This document shows positions 25,611 to 33,368 of a DNA stretch of 64,000 nucleotides, in pieces. The stretch lies in NCBI RefSeq assembly GCF_002343915.1, contig NZ_NETK01000001.1:1054001-1118000 (forward strand), written 5' to 3'. The DNA comes from Nannocystis exedens. GTDB taxonomy: Bacteria > Myxococcota_A > Polyangia > Nannocystales > Nannocystaceae. The notes beneath the pieces are model-generated. The model ran no database searches. It saw only the letters and a list, made by a program, of their open reading frames with translations, and was not told the origin of the DNA. The position numbers were made by a program, and so were the translations under genes. Within the stretch, counting starts at the first letter, position 1, and every line of letters begins with the position of its first letter.

Positions 25611-26033
25611 TTAAGGCCCGGCCATTTCGTACAGAACATGGATTTTCAGGCGGATGCGCTGATTCTGATTTACATAACTCGCAGCGCTGAGGCGCACTTG
25701 TCGGTCGTTGTGTCTGTTGACGTCAATCAGCGCGAAAGTGACCAGCGCGCCGATGTTGTGGAATGCCGTGTACCAAGCTTCGACAATCCGGGCGCCAGCC
25801 GGGATGCCTGCATCAATGATGTGTTCTTCCGGACGATCAGGGTCGTTCGAAGCATGGTACTCACCGGCCCCGCCCGCGGTTCCACTGAAAATCACCGGCG
25901 TGAATTCGTATACTCCAACCACTTTGGCCTCCTGTCGCAAGAGCGACCCCAACAGGCTGTACCCCGCCGACTCGGCCTCCAAATCCTTGCGGCGTTTGAT
26001 TCTCGGAATGCCGTCACGAACGGCGATATTCAT
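25611..26033 (-). CDS. Hypothetical protein of lower GC, probably acquired
   Basis: 140 residues. Base composition is clearly lower in GC than the host. After a basic N-terminus (PRIKRRKDLEAESAGYSLLG) the chain alternates hydrophobic strands (VVGVYEFTPVIFSGTAGG, IVEAWYTAFHNIGALVTFAL, RLKIHVLYEMAG), suggesting a beta-sandwich domain. No signal peptide. I do not recognise it. Its position beside a recombinase remnant supports horizontal origin. Confidence 0.55.
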   Translation of the reverse strand: MNIAVRDGIPRIKRRKDLEAESAGYSLLGSLLRQEAKVVGVYEFTPVIFSGTAGGAGEYHASNDPDRPEEHIIDAGIPAGARIVEAWYTAFHNIGALVTFALIDVNRHNDRQVRLSAASYVNQNQRIRLKIHVLYEMAGP

Positions 26034-26041
26034 GTCCGAGC

Positions 26042-26464
26042 ATGGGCACGCGCACCCGGCGCATCCCTTGCACGAGGAGCCTGGCAGCTCTGGAGAGTCT
26101 GGACCTGACGCGGTCCGACGTGATCACCCGCGACAGCGTCCACGGCCAGGGCCAATGCACGCCGGACGCGATCGCCAACCTGATCGAGCGCGCGGCCCGA
26201 GCCGCGGGCCTCGGTCACGTCCACGCCCACGTGCTGCGCCACACCTTCGCCACGCGGCTCCTCAGCCGCGGGGTCGACGTGCGCACGGTCCAGCAGCTCA
26301 TGGGACACCGCGACATCAAGACGACGCTGACCTACCTACACCTGATCCGCGGCGCGGAACGCCGTGCGATGGACGCGCTCGAACCTGCAACTGGCACCAC
26401 ACGGGCACCACAGCACGGTTCGGAGCCGAACATCTCGAATCCGAGGAGAAGTCCGAGGACTTAG
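26042..26464 (+). pseudogene. Tyrosine recombinase remnant (C-terminal catalytic part)
   Basis: The conserved part spans about 26103-26360: an acceptable start of the catalytic domain (TPDAIANLIERAARAAGLGH), then VHAHVLRHTFATRLL (HxxR), QQLMGHRDIKTTLTYLH with the third-position His and the nucleophile Tyr. The N-terminal arm-binding and core-binding domains and the first catalytic Arg region are missing, so it is a truncated integrase. The tail after the Tyr runs into Arg/Pro sequence. It marks a former integration event between 25.1 and 26.5 kb. Confidence 0.78.
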
Positions 26465-26466
26465 AC

Positions 26467-27066
26467 TCACCGCACGAAGTTCAGGTGATAATGCGGCGTG
26501 CTCGTGCGGCTCTCGTCGACCACCGCGATCCCGCGGGCCTTCGCCAGCTTCTTCAGGATCGCCCGCTCGCGCTTGTCGAGGTCGAGGCAGCGGACGTCGA
26601 CCGCGCCCTCGCGCAGGTGCTTCGACACGTAGTCCCCGGCCGCCACCTGCGTGCGGATCACTTCCGTCAAGGCCGCCAGCACCGCCGCGCGTCCGCCCGC
26701 GCGCGCCTTCGCGTAGGCCTCCGCGACCGCCTTCGCCGCCGACTTGTTGGCGTAGTTGCGGACCACGTCGTCGCCGCGCTCGAGGTTGCGGAGCATCAGC
26801 TCTGCCTGCACCTCGGGCCGCCGCGTGCCGTCGGTGATCACCAGCGGCTTCCCGGTCGCCCGCCGGAACGCCGCCGCCAGTTCGGCCAGCCGCGCCTCGA
26901 TCGCCGGCGGCACCTCGACCCCCGGCGCGCGCGAATAATCCTCGCTCGCCGCCTCGCCCGCGCGAACGACCTCGCCGGACCCCGCCTCGCGCTTGCCGGC
27001 GGCCGCCTCGGCGCTCGCAGGCTCGCCCGCCAGCGCCCACAGCAGCGCGATCGATGTGCCGGTCAT
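26467..27066 (-). CDS. Exported M15-like (LAS superfamily) metallopeptidase
   Basis: 199 residues from ATG 27066, selected because TATGGT lies 7 nt upstream; an ATG at 27078 is in frame. A short signal (GTSIALLWALAGEPASA) precedes the domain. The motif SKHLREGAVDVR supplies the SxHxxxxAxD zinc ligands and TPHYHLNFVR the C-terminal HxH, as in VanY/D-Ala-D-Ala-carboxypeptidase-type and Hedgehog-like LAS peptidases. It probably trims peptidoglycan stem peptides in the periplasm. It is convergent with the integrase remnant and divergent from the next lipoprotein. Confidence 0.78.
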   Translation of the reverse strand: MTGTSIALLWALAGEPASAEAAAGKREAGSGEVVRAGEAASEDYSRAPGVEVPPAIEARLAELAAAFRRATGKPLVITDGTRRPEVQAELMLRNLERGDDVVRNYANKSAAKAVAEAYAKARAGGRAAVLAALTEVIRTQVAAGDYVSKHLREGAVDVRCLDLDKRERAILKKLAKARGIAVVDESRTSTPHYHLNFVR

Positions 27067-27158
27067 CCCCGCGACCATACCTCAACTCGTCCCCGCCGCC
27101 CCGCTCCTCGCGCGCTTTCGCGCCCTCGTCGGCCTGCCCAATCGGCCCCGACCTTGTT

Positions 27159-27164
27159 TACCCT
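27159..27164 (+). promoter_or_regulatory. TANNNT -10 element for the lipoprotein at 27171
   Basis: TACCCT ends 6 nt before GTG 27171, which is also where the lipoprotein signal begins. Confidence 0.55.
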
Positions 27165-27170
27165 GCCCCC

Positions 27171-27674
27171 GTGATCGCGCGATCGCTCCCCGTCCTCGTC
27201 CTCCTGGTCGCCTGCGGCAGCGAAGCGGCCAAGACCGCCCCTGCGCCGGCCGACGCCCCCCCGGCCAAGGCAGCCGAGCCGCCGGCCAAGGCCCAGCCGT
27301 TCGCCGAGCCCAAAATGAACCCGCCCGCCCCGCCCGAGGGGGCTGCCCTGCTGGCCGACCGCAAGCAGCCGCGCTACGTCCAGCGCTGCGACGCCGGCCA
27401 TCCTTGCCCCGATCTGCTGCAGCCCGCCGGCGAGACGCACTGCCGCGACCTCGACCTCGGCGGCTTCAAGCACTGGCGCCTGCCCGACCGCGACGAGGTC
27501 AAGCGCTTCGGCGAGATCGCCGGCCTCGAGCAGGCGGAGGGCTTCCACTGGACCCGCACCGCCTTCGCCGAGGACGCCGCGCAGGCCTGGATCGTCGACC
27601 CGAAGTCGGGCCAGGAGACCACCATCCCGCGCGACCGCAAGCCGTTCCGCGTCCGCTGCGTGTTCGAGCCGTGA
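27171..27674 (+). CDS. Lipoprotein with DUF1566-like domain
   Basis: 167 residues from GTG 27171 (signal SLPVLVLLVAC, lipobox Cys). A Pro/Ala/Lys-rich linker (about 20-65) leads to a domain with CDAGHPCPDLLQPAGETHCR, then HWRLPDRDEVKRFGEIAGL and GFHWTRTAFAEDAAQAWIVD. The WRLP...E and W(T)RT phrases recall DUF1566/FGE-like C-type-lectin-fold modules. It is probably anchored in the outer membrane. The next lipoprotein follows 86 bp downstream with its own promoter. Confidence 0.7.
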   Translation: MIARSLPVLVLLVACGSEAAKTAPAPADAPPAKAAEPPAKAQPFAEPKMNPPAPPEGAALLADRKQPRYVQRCDAGHPCPDLLQPAGETHCRDLDLGGFKHWRLPDRDEVKRFGEIAGLEQAEGFHWTRTAFAEDAAQAWIVDPKSGQETTIPRDRKPFRVRCVFEP

Positions 27675-27760
27675 CCGCGACGCCGGCGCTCTCGGTGCTC
27701 CTCGCGCGGCGGCCCGGGCGGAGTTCGAGCCGCGCGCGCGGGTTTGCTATCGTCCTCGGC

Positions 27761-28255
27761 GTGCGTCGCCTCGCCGTCGTCCTCGTCCTCGCCGCCTGTC
27801 GTCCGCCGTCGTTGCCGGCGGTGACGGAGGGCGACACGGCGGGCGCGACCGCCACGGCCGGCACCGGCAGCTCGAGCACCACCGGCTGCATGCAGAGCGG
27901 CGACTGCGAGACCGACGCGATCTGCGTCGCCGAGTACGGCCCGACGACCGGCGAGCTCGGCGGTGAGCGAGGCCCGGCCCAGTGCGCCGACGAGAGCGCC
28001 TGCATCGGCGCGCTCGACCTCACCCGCTGGTGCATCGATCACCAGTCCTGCTGCGGCGACCTGCGCTGCCGGATCGCCGACGGCATCTGCGAGCCACCTG
28101 ACCTCGGGGTCAGCACCGGCGAGACCACGACCGACGGCGACACCACCACCACGACCTCGACCTCGACCGGCGACACCACGACTTCGACCACGACCGGCGA
28201 CACCACCACCACGACCGGCACCGCCGGCTCGACCTCGAGCACTTCGGCCGGTTGA
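27761..28255 (+). CDS. Cysteine-rich lipoprotein with C-terminal Thr-rich tail
   Basis: 164 residues from GTG 27761, with TATCGT 7 nt upstream. The lipobox is LAVVLVLAAC. After a short Thr/Ser stretch comes a cysteine-rich region (GCMQSGDCETDAICVAEYG, CADESACIGA, WCIDHQSCCGDLRCRIADGI), then about 45 residues of GDTTTTTS-type repeats to the end. In the other three Thr-rich lipoproteins of this window the Thr tract links the lipid anchor to the domain; here most of it is C-terminal, which is unusual. Surface location inferred. Confidence 0.75.
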   Translation: MRRLAVVLVLAACRPPSLPAVTEGDTAGATATAGTGSSSTTGCMQSGDCETDAICVAEYGPTTGELGGERGPAQCADESACIGALDLTRWCIDHQSCCGDLRCRIADGICEPPDLGVSTGETTTDGDTTTTTSTSTGDTTTSTTTGDTTTTTGTAGSTSSTSAG

Positions 28256-28340
28256 CGATCGACCTCGCGCCTCGCCGGCGGCGCACGCCGGTTCGCCGTC
28301 GACCTCGGGTCCGCTCGCTGCCGCGCGCCCGGCGCTCGCC

Positions 28341-28958
28341 TCAGCCGACGCGGTAGTTGTGGGCCAGGCGCACGTACTTGTGCGCCAGGCCACGGTGCAT
28401 CGCCTCGTCGGCGGCCGTCAGCGTGCGGATCACCTTGCCGGGGGCGCCGAGCACGAGCGAGTGCGGCGGCACCACGGTGCCGGCGGTGACCAGCGCGCCG
28501 GCGCCGACGATCGAGCCCTCGCCGATCACCGCGCCGTCGAGGATGGTCGCCTGGATCCCGACCAGCGTGCCGCCGCCGATCCGGCAGCCGTGGACGACCG
28601 CTCGGTGGCCGATCACGACCTCCTCGGCGACGAAGGTCGGATCGCGATCGCCGAGGTGGATCACCGTGCCGTCCTGCACATTGCTGCGCTCGCGGATCTC
28701 GACGCGGTTGACGTCGCCGCGCAGGACGCAGCCGTACCACACGCTCACGTCGTCGGCGAGCAGCACGTCGCCGATCACGGCCGCGCCTGCGGCGATGCGG
28801 ACGCGCTGACCCACTTCGGGCGCGCGGTCGAGATAGCGCTCGACGATGGCCCCGGGAAAGCGGGCACGCAGGGCGCTGGCGCGGGCCTCGGCCGCCGCGG
28901 CACCCGCCGGCGGAGCCTCCACGCGCACGACCGAATCCACCACTGTTCGCGACGCCAT
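28341..28958 (-). CDS. Gamma-carbonic-anhydrase-family hexapeptide-repeat protein
   Basis: 205 residues from ATG 28958; TAGACT lies 8 nt upstream. The left-handed beta-helix repeats are clear (VIGDVLLADDVSVWYGCVLR, VEIRERSNVQDGTVIH, VIGEGSIVGAGALVTAGTVV). The zinc histidines are in DGTVIHLGD and VIGHRAVVHGCRIG, as in gamma-class carbonic anhydrases (PaaY/YrdA type), followed by LVLGAPGKVIR. The N-terminus is about 35 residues longer than usual. Probable trimeric cytoplasmic enzyme; many family members have weak or unknown activity. Confidence 0.87.
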   Translation of the reverse strand: MASRTVVDSVVRVEAPPAGAAAAEARASALRARFPGAIVERYLDRAPEVGQRVRIAAGAAVIGDVLLADDVSVWYGCVLRGDVNRVEIRERSNVQDGTVIHLGDRDPTFVAEEVVIGHRAVVHGCRIGGGTLVGIQATILDGAVIGEGSIVGAGALVTAGTVVPPHSLVLGAPGKVIRTLTAADEAMHRGLAHKYVRLAHNYRVG

Positions 28959-29026
28959 GGCCCCGGAGTCTACCCCTCTCGCTCGAGGGCTTGCCATCCC
29001 CGCGTACGATCGCGTAGAAAAGCCCC

Positions 29027-30232
29027 GTGGCAGCGTCGACGCGATCCAAACCCGCCAAAAAGGCCACCAGCAAGGCCACGGCCGCCAAGAGCACCAGCGC
29101 CAAGGCCAAGGCCGGCGCCAAGGCAGCGACCAAGAAGGCTCCCGCCGCGGCCAAGAAGGTCGCCGCCGCGAAGCCCGCCGAGAAGCCGACCAAGGCGGCC
29201 AAGCCCGCCAAGGCCGCCGCCAAGGCGACCCCGGCCAAGCCCGCCAAGGCCAAGGCGGCCGAGGAGCCGAAGAAGGCCGCCAAGGCCAAGCCCGCCAAGA
29301 CCGAGGCCAAGGCCAAGGCGCCGGCCAAGGCGACCAAGGCCAAGCCGGCCGAGGTCGCCAAGCCCGCGCGCAAGCCGGCCAAGGCCCGCGAGCCCGACTA
29401 CGAGGACGAGGACGAGGCCCAGGCCCCGGCCGAGGAGGTCGAGGTCGAGGACGATCTCGACGAGGTCGAGGTCGAGGCCGAAGGCGACGGCGACGAAGAT
29501 GAAGGCGCCGACATCGAGGACGACGGGGCCGAGGCCGACGACGGCAGCGAGCTCGACGAGGCCGCGCTGACGCGCGTCCCCCCGGCCGCGCCGGCTGCGC
29601 CGCAGTCCCCGCTCACGCTTCAGCCCGCTGCGCCGCCGGCCGAGCGCAAGAAGAGCGTCCTGGAGATCGCCGAGGAGGACGACGAGTTCGACGACGAGCC
29701 GCCGCCCCCCAGCCTGGAGAACCTGAGCGGCCTGCTGCAGCGGATCCACCACCTCGCGCAGTTCGGCACCGAGACCGAGATCCGCGAGGAGCTGCCGCCG
29801 CTGGTCGAGCTGCTCGAGCAGATCGAGGACCCGGCCGTGCTGCCGCGCCTGCTCGACCTGCTCGAGGACAACGACCCGCACGGGGTCTACTGGAACATCC
29901 TCTACGTCCTCGAGAAGTTCGACGCCTACCTCGGCGTGCTGCTGGCCGGCCTGCCCTCGCTCTACCACCGCGCGCCGGAGTGGGCCTACACCTGCGTGAT
30001 CCGGATCCTCCGCACCCGCGGCGACGAGGACGATTGCACCGCCCAGTTCGAGCAGCTCATCAACGCCGGGCCGGCCGACACCCGCACGCTGATGCAGCAG
30101 ATCCTCCGCGAGCTCAGCGAGCACCCCGAGACCGACGCCGACCAGCGGCAGAACATCGCCCGCACGATCACCGCGATCGGCGGCGACGCCCCCGTCGCCG
30201 ACAAGGCACCCGAGCCGGCGCCGGCGAGCTGA
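29027..30232 (+). CDS. Histone-H1-like basic N-terminus, acidic middle, helical C-terminal domain
   Basis: 401 residues from GTG 29027. Residues 1-125 are almost only Lys, Ala and Pro with KPAKAKA-like repeats, as in histone H1-like DNA-binding tails of myxobacteria. Residues about 125-185 are strongly acidic (DYEDEDEAQ, EVEVEDDLDEVEVEAEGD). The remainder (about 215-390) is a conserved-looking helical domain: LENLSGLLQRIHHLAQFGTE, LLDLLEDNDPHGVYWNIL, PSLYHRAPEWAYTCVIRILR, resembling HEAT-like or immunity-type helical repeats. It is followed after 1 nt by the Lon-type protease gene, so the two proteins probably act together. Confidence 0.7.
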   Translation: MAASTRSKPAKKATSKATAAKSTSAKAKAGAKAATKKAPAAAKKVAAAKPAEKPTKAAKPAKAAAKATPAKPAKAKAAEEPKKAAKAKPAKTEAKAKAPAKATKAKPAEVAKPARKPAKAREPDYEDEDEAQAPAEEVEVEDDLDEVEVEAEGDGDEDEGADIEDDGAEADDGSELDEAALTRVPPAAPAAPQSPLTLQPAAPPAERKKSVLEIAEEDDEFDDEPPPPSLENLSGLLQRIHHLAQFGTETEIREELPPLVELLEQIEDPAVLPRLLDLLEDNDPHGVYWNILYVLEKFDAYLGVLLAGLPSLYHRAPEWAYTCVIRILRTRGDEDDCTAQFEQLINAGPADTRTLMQQILRELSEHPETDADQRQNIARTITAIGGDAPVADKAPEPAPAS

Positions 30233-30233
30233 G

Positions 30234-32765
30234 ATGCCCTCGCGCTCCCGTCCGAGCCCCAAGTCGACCCGCCCCCGCTCCGGTCGCGCCCCTCGCGGCG
30301 CCCCGGCCGCGGGCGCGTCGACGTCCGTCATCGCGCAGCTGAGCCCGCCGGCCGCCGCGGCCGACGCGGGTGTGACCCGCCAGGTCTCCCCGCTCGGCCC
30401 CGAGCAGTGCACCGTCACCGTCCGCGAGGACGCCCTGCCCGAGGGCCCCGCCGAGCTCGTGCTCGACCTGCGGATCGCCCCGCAGAACCGCGCCGCCATG
30501 GCCCTCCGCCGCGGCCTCGCCGAGCGGGCCCCCGGCTTCAACGTCGCCGTCGTCGGCCGCCGCGGCACCGGCCGCACCTTCACCGCGGTCGCCCTCGCCC
30601 GCGAGGAGGCCCGCCGCCGCCCCGCCCCGCGCGACCTCGTCCTGCTCGTCAATCCTCGCTGGCCTTTGGAACCTGTCCCTGCATTCCTGCCCGCAGGAGC
30701 AGGTCCGGCCTTCGTCCGCGCGATGGAGGAGCTGCACGCCCGCCTCGAGGCCGCCGTCCACGAGGTGTTCGAGGGCCGCGTCCGCCACCGGCTGCAGGTC
30801 GAGATCCACCGCGAGCAGAGCGCCGCCGAGCGCAAGATCCACGACCAGCTGAGCAAGATCGCCGCCGAGCACGGCCTCGGCCTGGTCGCGGGCGACGACG
30901 GCTTCGACTTCGTCCCGCTCGAGGACGACGACGACGACGAGACCCCCGGCGGCGACGGCCCGACCGCCGACGCCGCGAGCGAGGCCGAGACGACCGAGGC
31001 CGAGGCCCGGCTCAACCGCCAGGTCCTCGACGCGATCGAGGCCGTGCGCCCGCACGTCGAGGAGACCCAGCGCCAGCTCGCGCTGCTCGAGGCGGAGATC
31101 CAGCAGACCCTGCTGCAGCGTCAGCGCGCCGCGCTGCGCAACAACATCGCCGCCAGCTTCGCCGCCGTGCCCGAGCGCGCCTTGCCGACCGAGCAGGTGC
31201 GCAAGTACAGCCAGCGGCTGCACGAGCACCTGCAGCAGGTCTACCACCTCGAGGAGGGCCACCACCTGCCGCTGACGAGCGTGCCGCTGCCGGCCGGCCT
31301 GGTCGTGCCGACCCTGCTCGTCACCAGCCGCCCGGACGACGTCGCGCCGATCATCCACGCGCAGAACGTCACCCTCTCGGGCCTGTTCGGCCGCGTCGTC
31401 GCCGGCTCGAACGACAGCCGCTACCCCGAGCCCGGCACGATCCTCGCGGGCGACCTGCACCGCGCCAACGGCGGCTTCCTCATCATCGACGCCGAGGCGC
31501 TGGTCAAGCGCGAGGCCGTCTACGAGCACCTCAAGGCCTGCCTGCTCGCCCGCGCGATCCAGCCGCACGAGGAGGACGAGGGCCCGAGCCTGCGGATCCA
31601 GCCGGTCGAGCTCGACGTCAAGGTCGTGCTCGTCGCCGACCCCGACCTGATCCACCAGTTGCAGGAGCTCGACCCCGAGTTCAGCCGGCTGTTCAAGATC
31701 AGGGCCGACTTCGAGGACGACATGTCCTTCGAGGAAGGTCTGCGCGTGTACCCCGGCGTGGCCGCCTGGCTGGCCTCGAACCGCGGCCTGTCCCGCTGCT
31801 CGCGCAGCGCCGTCGCCTTCCTGATGCAGTACGGCGCCCGCCTGGCCGAGGACCAGCACCGCCTCACCACCAACCTCGGCCTGCTCAGCGACCTCATCAC
31901 CGAGGCGACCTCGCTCGCCAAGGGCGCCGACGAGCTGACCGAGGAGCACCTGCGGGCCGCGTTCCGGCTGATGCAGGACCGCCAGGGGCAGATGCGCGAC
32001 CGCCTGCTCGACCTCCACCGCTACGGCCTGATCCGGGTCGAGGTCTCGGGCCAGAGCGTCGGCCAGATCAACGGCCTCGCCGTCGTCAGCGACGGCTTCC
32101 AGTCGGTCGGCCGCCCCAGCCGCGTCACCGCCGTCACCTACGCCGGCAGCCACGGCCCGCTCAACATCGAGCGCGAGGTCGAGATGTCGGGCCCGATCCA
32201 CAGCAAGGGCGTGCTGATCCTCAGCGGCTACCTGCACGACCGGTTCGCCCGCGACTTCCCGCTCAGCTTCGGCGCCTCGGTGGTGTTCGAGCAGACCTAC
32301 ACGCCGATCGAGGGCGACTCGGCCTCGACGGCCGAGCTGTTCGCGATCCTCTCGAGCCTGTCGGGCCTGCCCGCGCGCCAGGACATCGGCGTCACCGGCA
32401 GCGTCGACCAGCGCGGCCGGGTCCTCCCGGTCGGCGGCGTCAACGAGAAGATCGAGGGCTTCTTCGAGGTCTGCCGCGCCCACGCGCTGACCGGCACCCA
32501 GGGCGTCATCATCCCCGAGAGCAACGTCCGCAACCTCGTGCTCGGCGAGGACGTGCTCGAGGCGATCGCCCAGGGGCGCTTCTTCATCTGGCCGATCAGC
32601 ACCGTCGAGGAGGGCGTCGAGCTCATCCTCGGCGAGCCCGCCGGCACCCCGACCGAGCCCGACGACGACGCCGCCGCCTTCCGCTACCCCGAGCGCACCG
32701 TCTACGGCCGCGTCGAGCGCCGGATCGCCCGCCTGCGCCGGCTCGCCACGCCCTCACGCACCTGA
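30234..32765 (+). CDS. Lon-type (LonB/LonC-like) AAA protease with Arg in the Walker A
   Basis: 843 residues. The AAA part has VVGRRGTGRT near residue 107 where a Walker A normally ends GKT, then an inserted coiled-coil region (about 190-320), GGFLIIDAEAL (Walker B-like) and a lid. The proteolytic domain has EGDSASTAELFAIL (Ser696) and GGVNEKIEGFF (Lys739): a 43-residue gap, identical to the Ser-Lys dyad spacing in Lon. It belongs to the AAA_32/Lon_C type with a truncated or atypical ATPase. ATPase activity is doubtful. A three-unit 14-bp repeat lies in frame at 30672-30704. It is co-transcribed with the histone-like gene. Confidence 0.88.
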   Translation: MPSRSRPSPKSTRPRSGRAPRGAPAAGASTSVIAQLSPPAAAADAGVTRQVSPLGPEQCTVTVREDALPEGPAELVLDLRIAPQNRAAMALRRGLAERAPGFNVAVVGRRGTGRTFTAVALAREEARRRPAPRDLVLLVNPRWPLEPVPAFLPAGAGPAFVRAMEELHARLEAAVHEVFEGRVRHRLQVEIHREQSAAERKIHDQLSKIAAEHGLGLVAGDDGFDFVPLEDDDDDETPGGDGPTADAASEAETTEAEARLNRQVLDAIEAVRPHVEETQRQLALLEAEIQQTLLQRQRAALRNNIAASFAAVPERALPTEQVRKYSQRLHEHLQQVYHLEEGHHLPLTSVPLPAGLVVPTLLVTSRPDDVAPIIHAQNVTLSGLFGRVVAGSNDSRYPEPGTILAGDLHRANGGFLIIDAEALVKREAVYEHLKACLLARAIQPHEEDEGPSLRIQPVELDVKVVLVADPDLIHQLQELDPEFSRLFKIRADFEDDMSFEEGLRVYPGVAAWLASNRGLSRCSRSAVAFLMQYGARLAEDQHRLTTNLGLLSDLITEATSLAKGADELTEEHLRAAFRLMQDRQGQMRDRLLDLHRYGLIRVEVSGQSVGQINGLAVVSDGFQSVGRPSRVTAVTYAGSHGPLNIEREVEMSGPIHSKGVLILSGYLHDRFARDFPLSFGASVVFEQTYTPIEGDSASTAELFAILSSLSGLPARQDIGVTGSVDQRGRVLPVGGVNEKIEGFFEVCRAHALTGTQGVIIPESNVRNLVLGEDVLEAIAQGRFFIWPISTVEEGVELILGEPAGTPTEPDDDAAAFRYPERTVYGRVERRIARLRRLATPSRT

Positions 32766-32804
32766 CCGCCGGGGCAGCTCCGGCCTCGCACGCCTCGACG
32801 ACCG

Positions 32805-32827
32805 GGCAGCGCCCTCGAGGCGCTGCC
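32805..32827. terminator. Stable hairpin after the Lon-type gene
   Basis: GGCAGCGCC-CTCGA-GGCGCTGCC, a perfect 9-bp stem, 40 bp after the stop; no T-tract. Confidence 0.5.
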
Positions 32828-32992
32828 GAGCGCCGAGGTCTCCCGGCACGCATGGACGGCGTCTGCCCGCGACCGTGAGGCGCTGTCGAGCGCCGGGACG
32901 TCCGCTCCTCCCATCGGCATGGACGACCCACCGCCCCCCGGAGGCGCCGCGGTGCGCCGACGCTTCGGCCGCCGCGAACGCAGCGAGCGCCG

Positions 32993-33035
32993 AAACATGT
33001 CCTCAAAGACACTCGAGATGTCTCTCGGGACATCC
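32993..33035. repeat. Decayed 14-bp palindrome array
   Basis: AAACATGTCC-TCAA-AGACACTCGA, then GAGATGTCTC and GGGACATCCA: two to four units partly out of exact phase. Confidence 0.6.
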
Positions 33036-33354
33036 ACGTCGGCGCGTCCCCGCGTCGGCACGCTTTCGCCGGCCCGAGTCCCGCGCCGCTCGCCGGCGAG
33101 CCGACGCAGCAGCGACTGCGACGAATCACCCGCCGCCATTGCCCCGAGTCTCGCCGCAATGATGGCAGCATCGAGCTCCGGTACCGGGGCCGCGCGCCCA
33201 CGACCATCACGCGCACCTTACATATCGACAGCCTCCCCGCGCCCCCGACCTTCGCGCCCGATCCCCCAACCTCGCCGACGCGCTGAAATCGCCGGCCTGA
33301 GCGGCGTTAGCCGGCGCCGGGCGAACTCGCCCGCGCGTGGCGACCAGGCCGTGC

Positions 33355-33360
33355 TACCCT
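33355..33360 (+). promoter_or_regulatory. TANNNT -10 element for the DUF2169 operon
   Basis: TACCCT ends 8 nt before ATG 33369, the first gene of the toxin locus. Confidence 0.5.
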
Positions 33361-33368
33361 GCGCGAGC

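Larger units (their letters stand above)
32766..33368. other. Intergenic region with hairpins, a 60-bp repeat and palindromes
   Basis: 603 bp downstream of the Lon-type gene. It contains a perfect 9-bp-stem hairpin (32805-32827), a duplicated block GAGGCGCTG(C/T)CGAGCGCCG at 32818 and 32877 (each a GGCGCT-N4-AGCGCC hairpin), and 14-bp palindrome copies around 32993-33035. An open frame through 32919-33368 in phase with the next gene lacks protein-like character. Confidence 0.6.

Noticed and set aside
30168..32483. A 771-codon minus-strand frame opposite the Lon-type gene
   Set aside because: The plus strand has clear Lon motifs; the antisense product is Val/Gly/Asp repetitive and has no domain.
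32919..33368. N-terminal extension of the DUF2169 gene back to 32919
   Set aside because: The extra 150 residues are Arg/Ser/Pro-rich and cover a palindrome; the family starts at ATG 33369.
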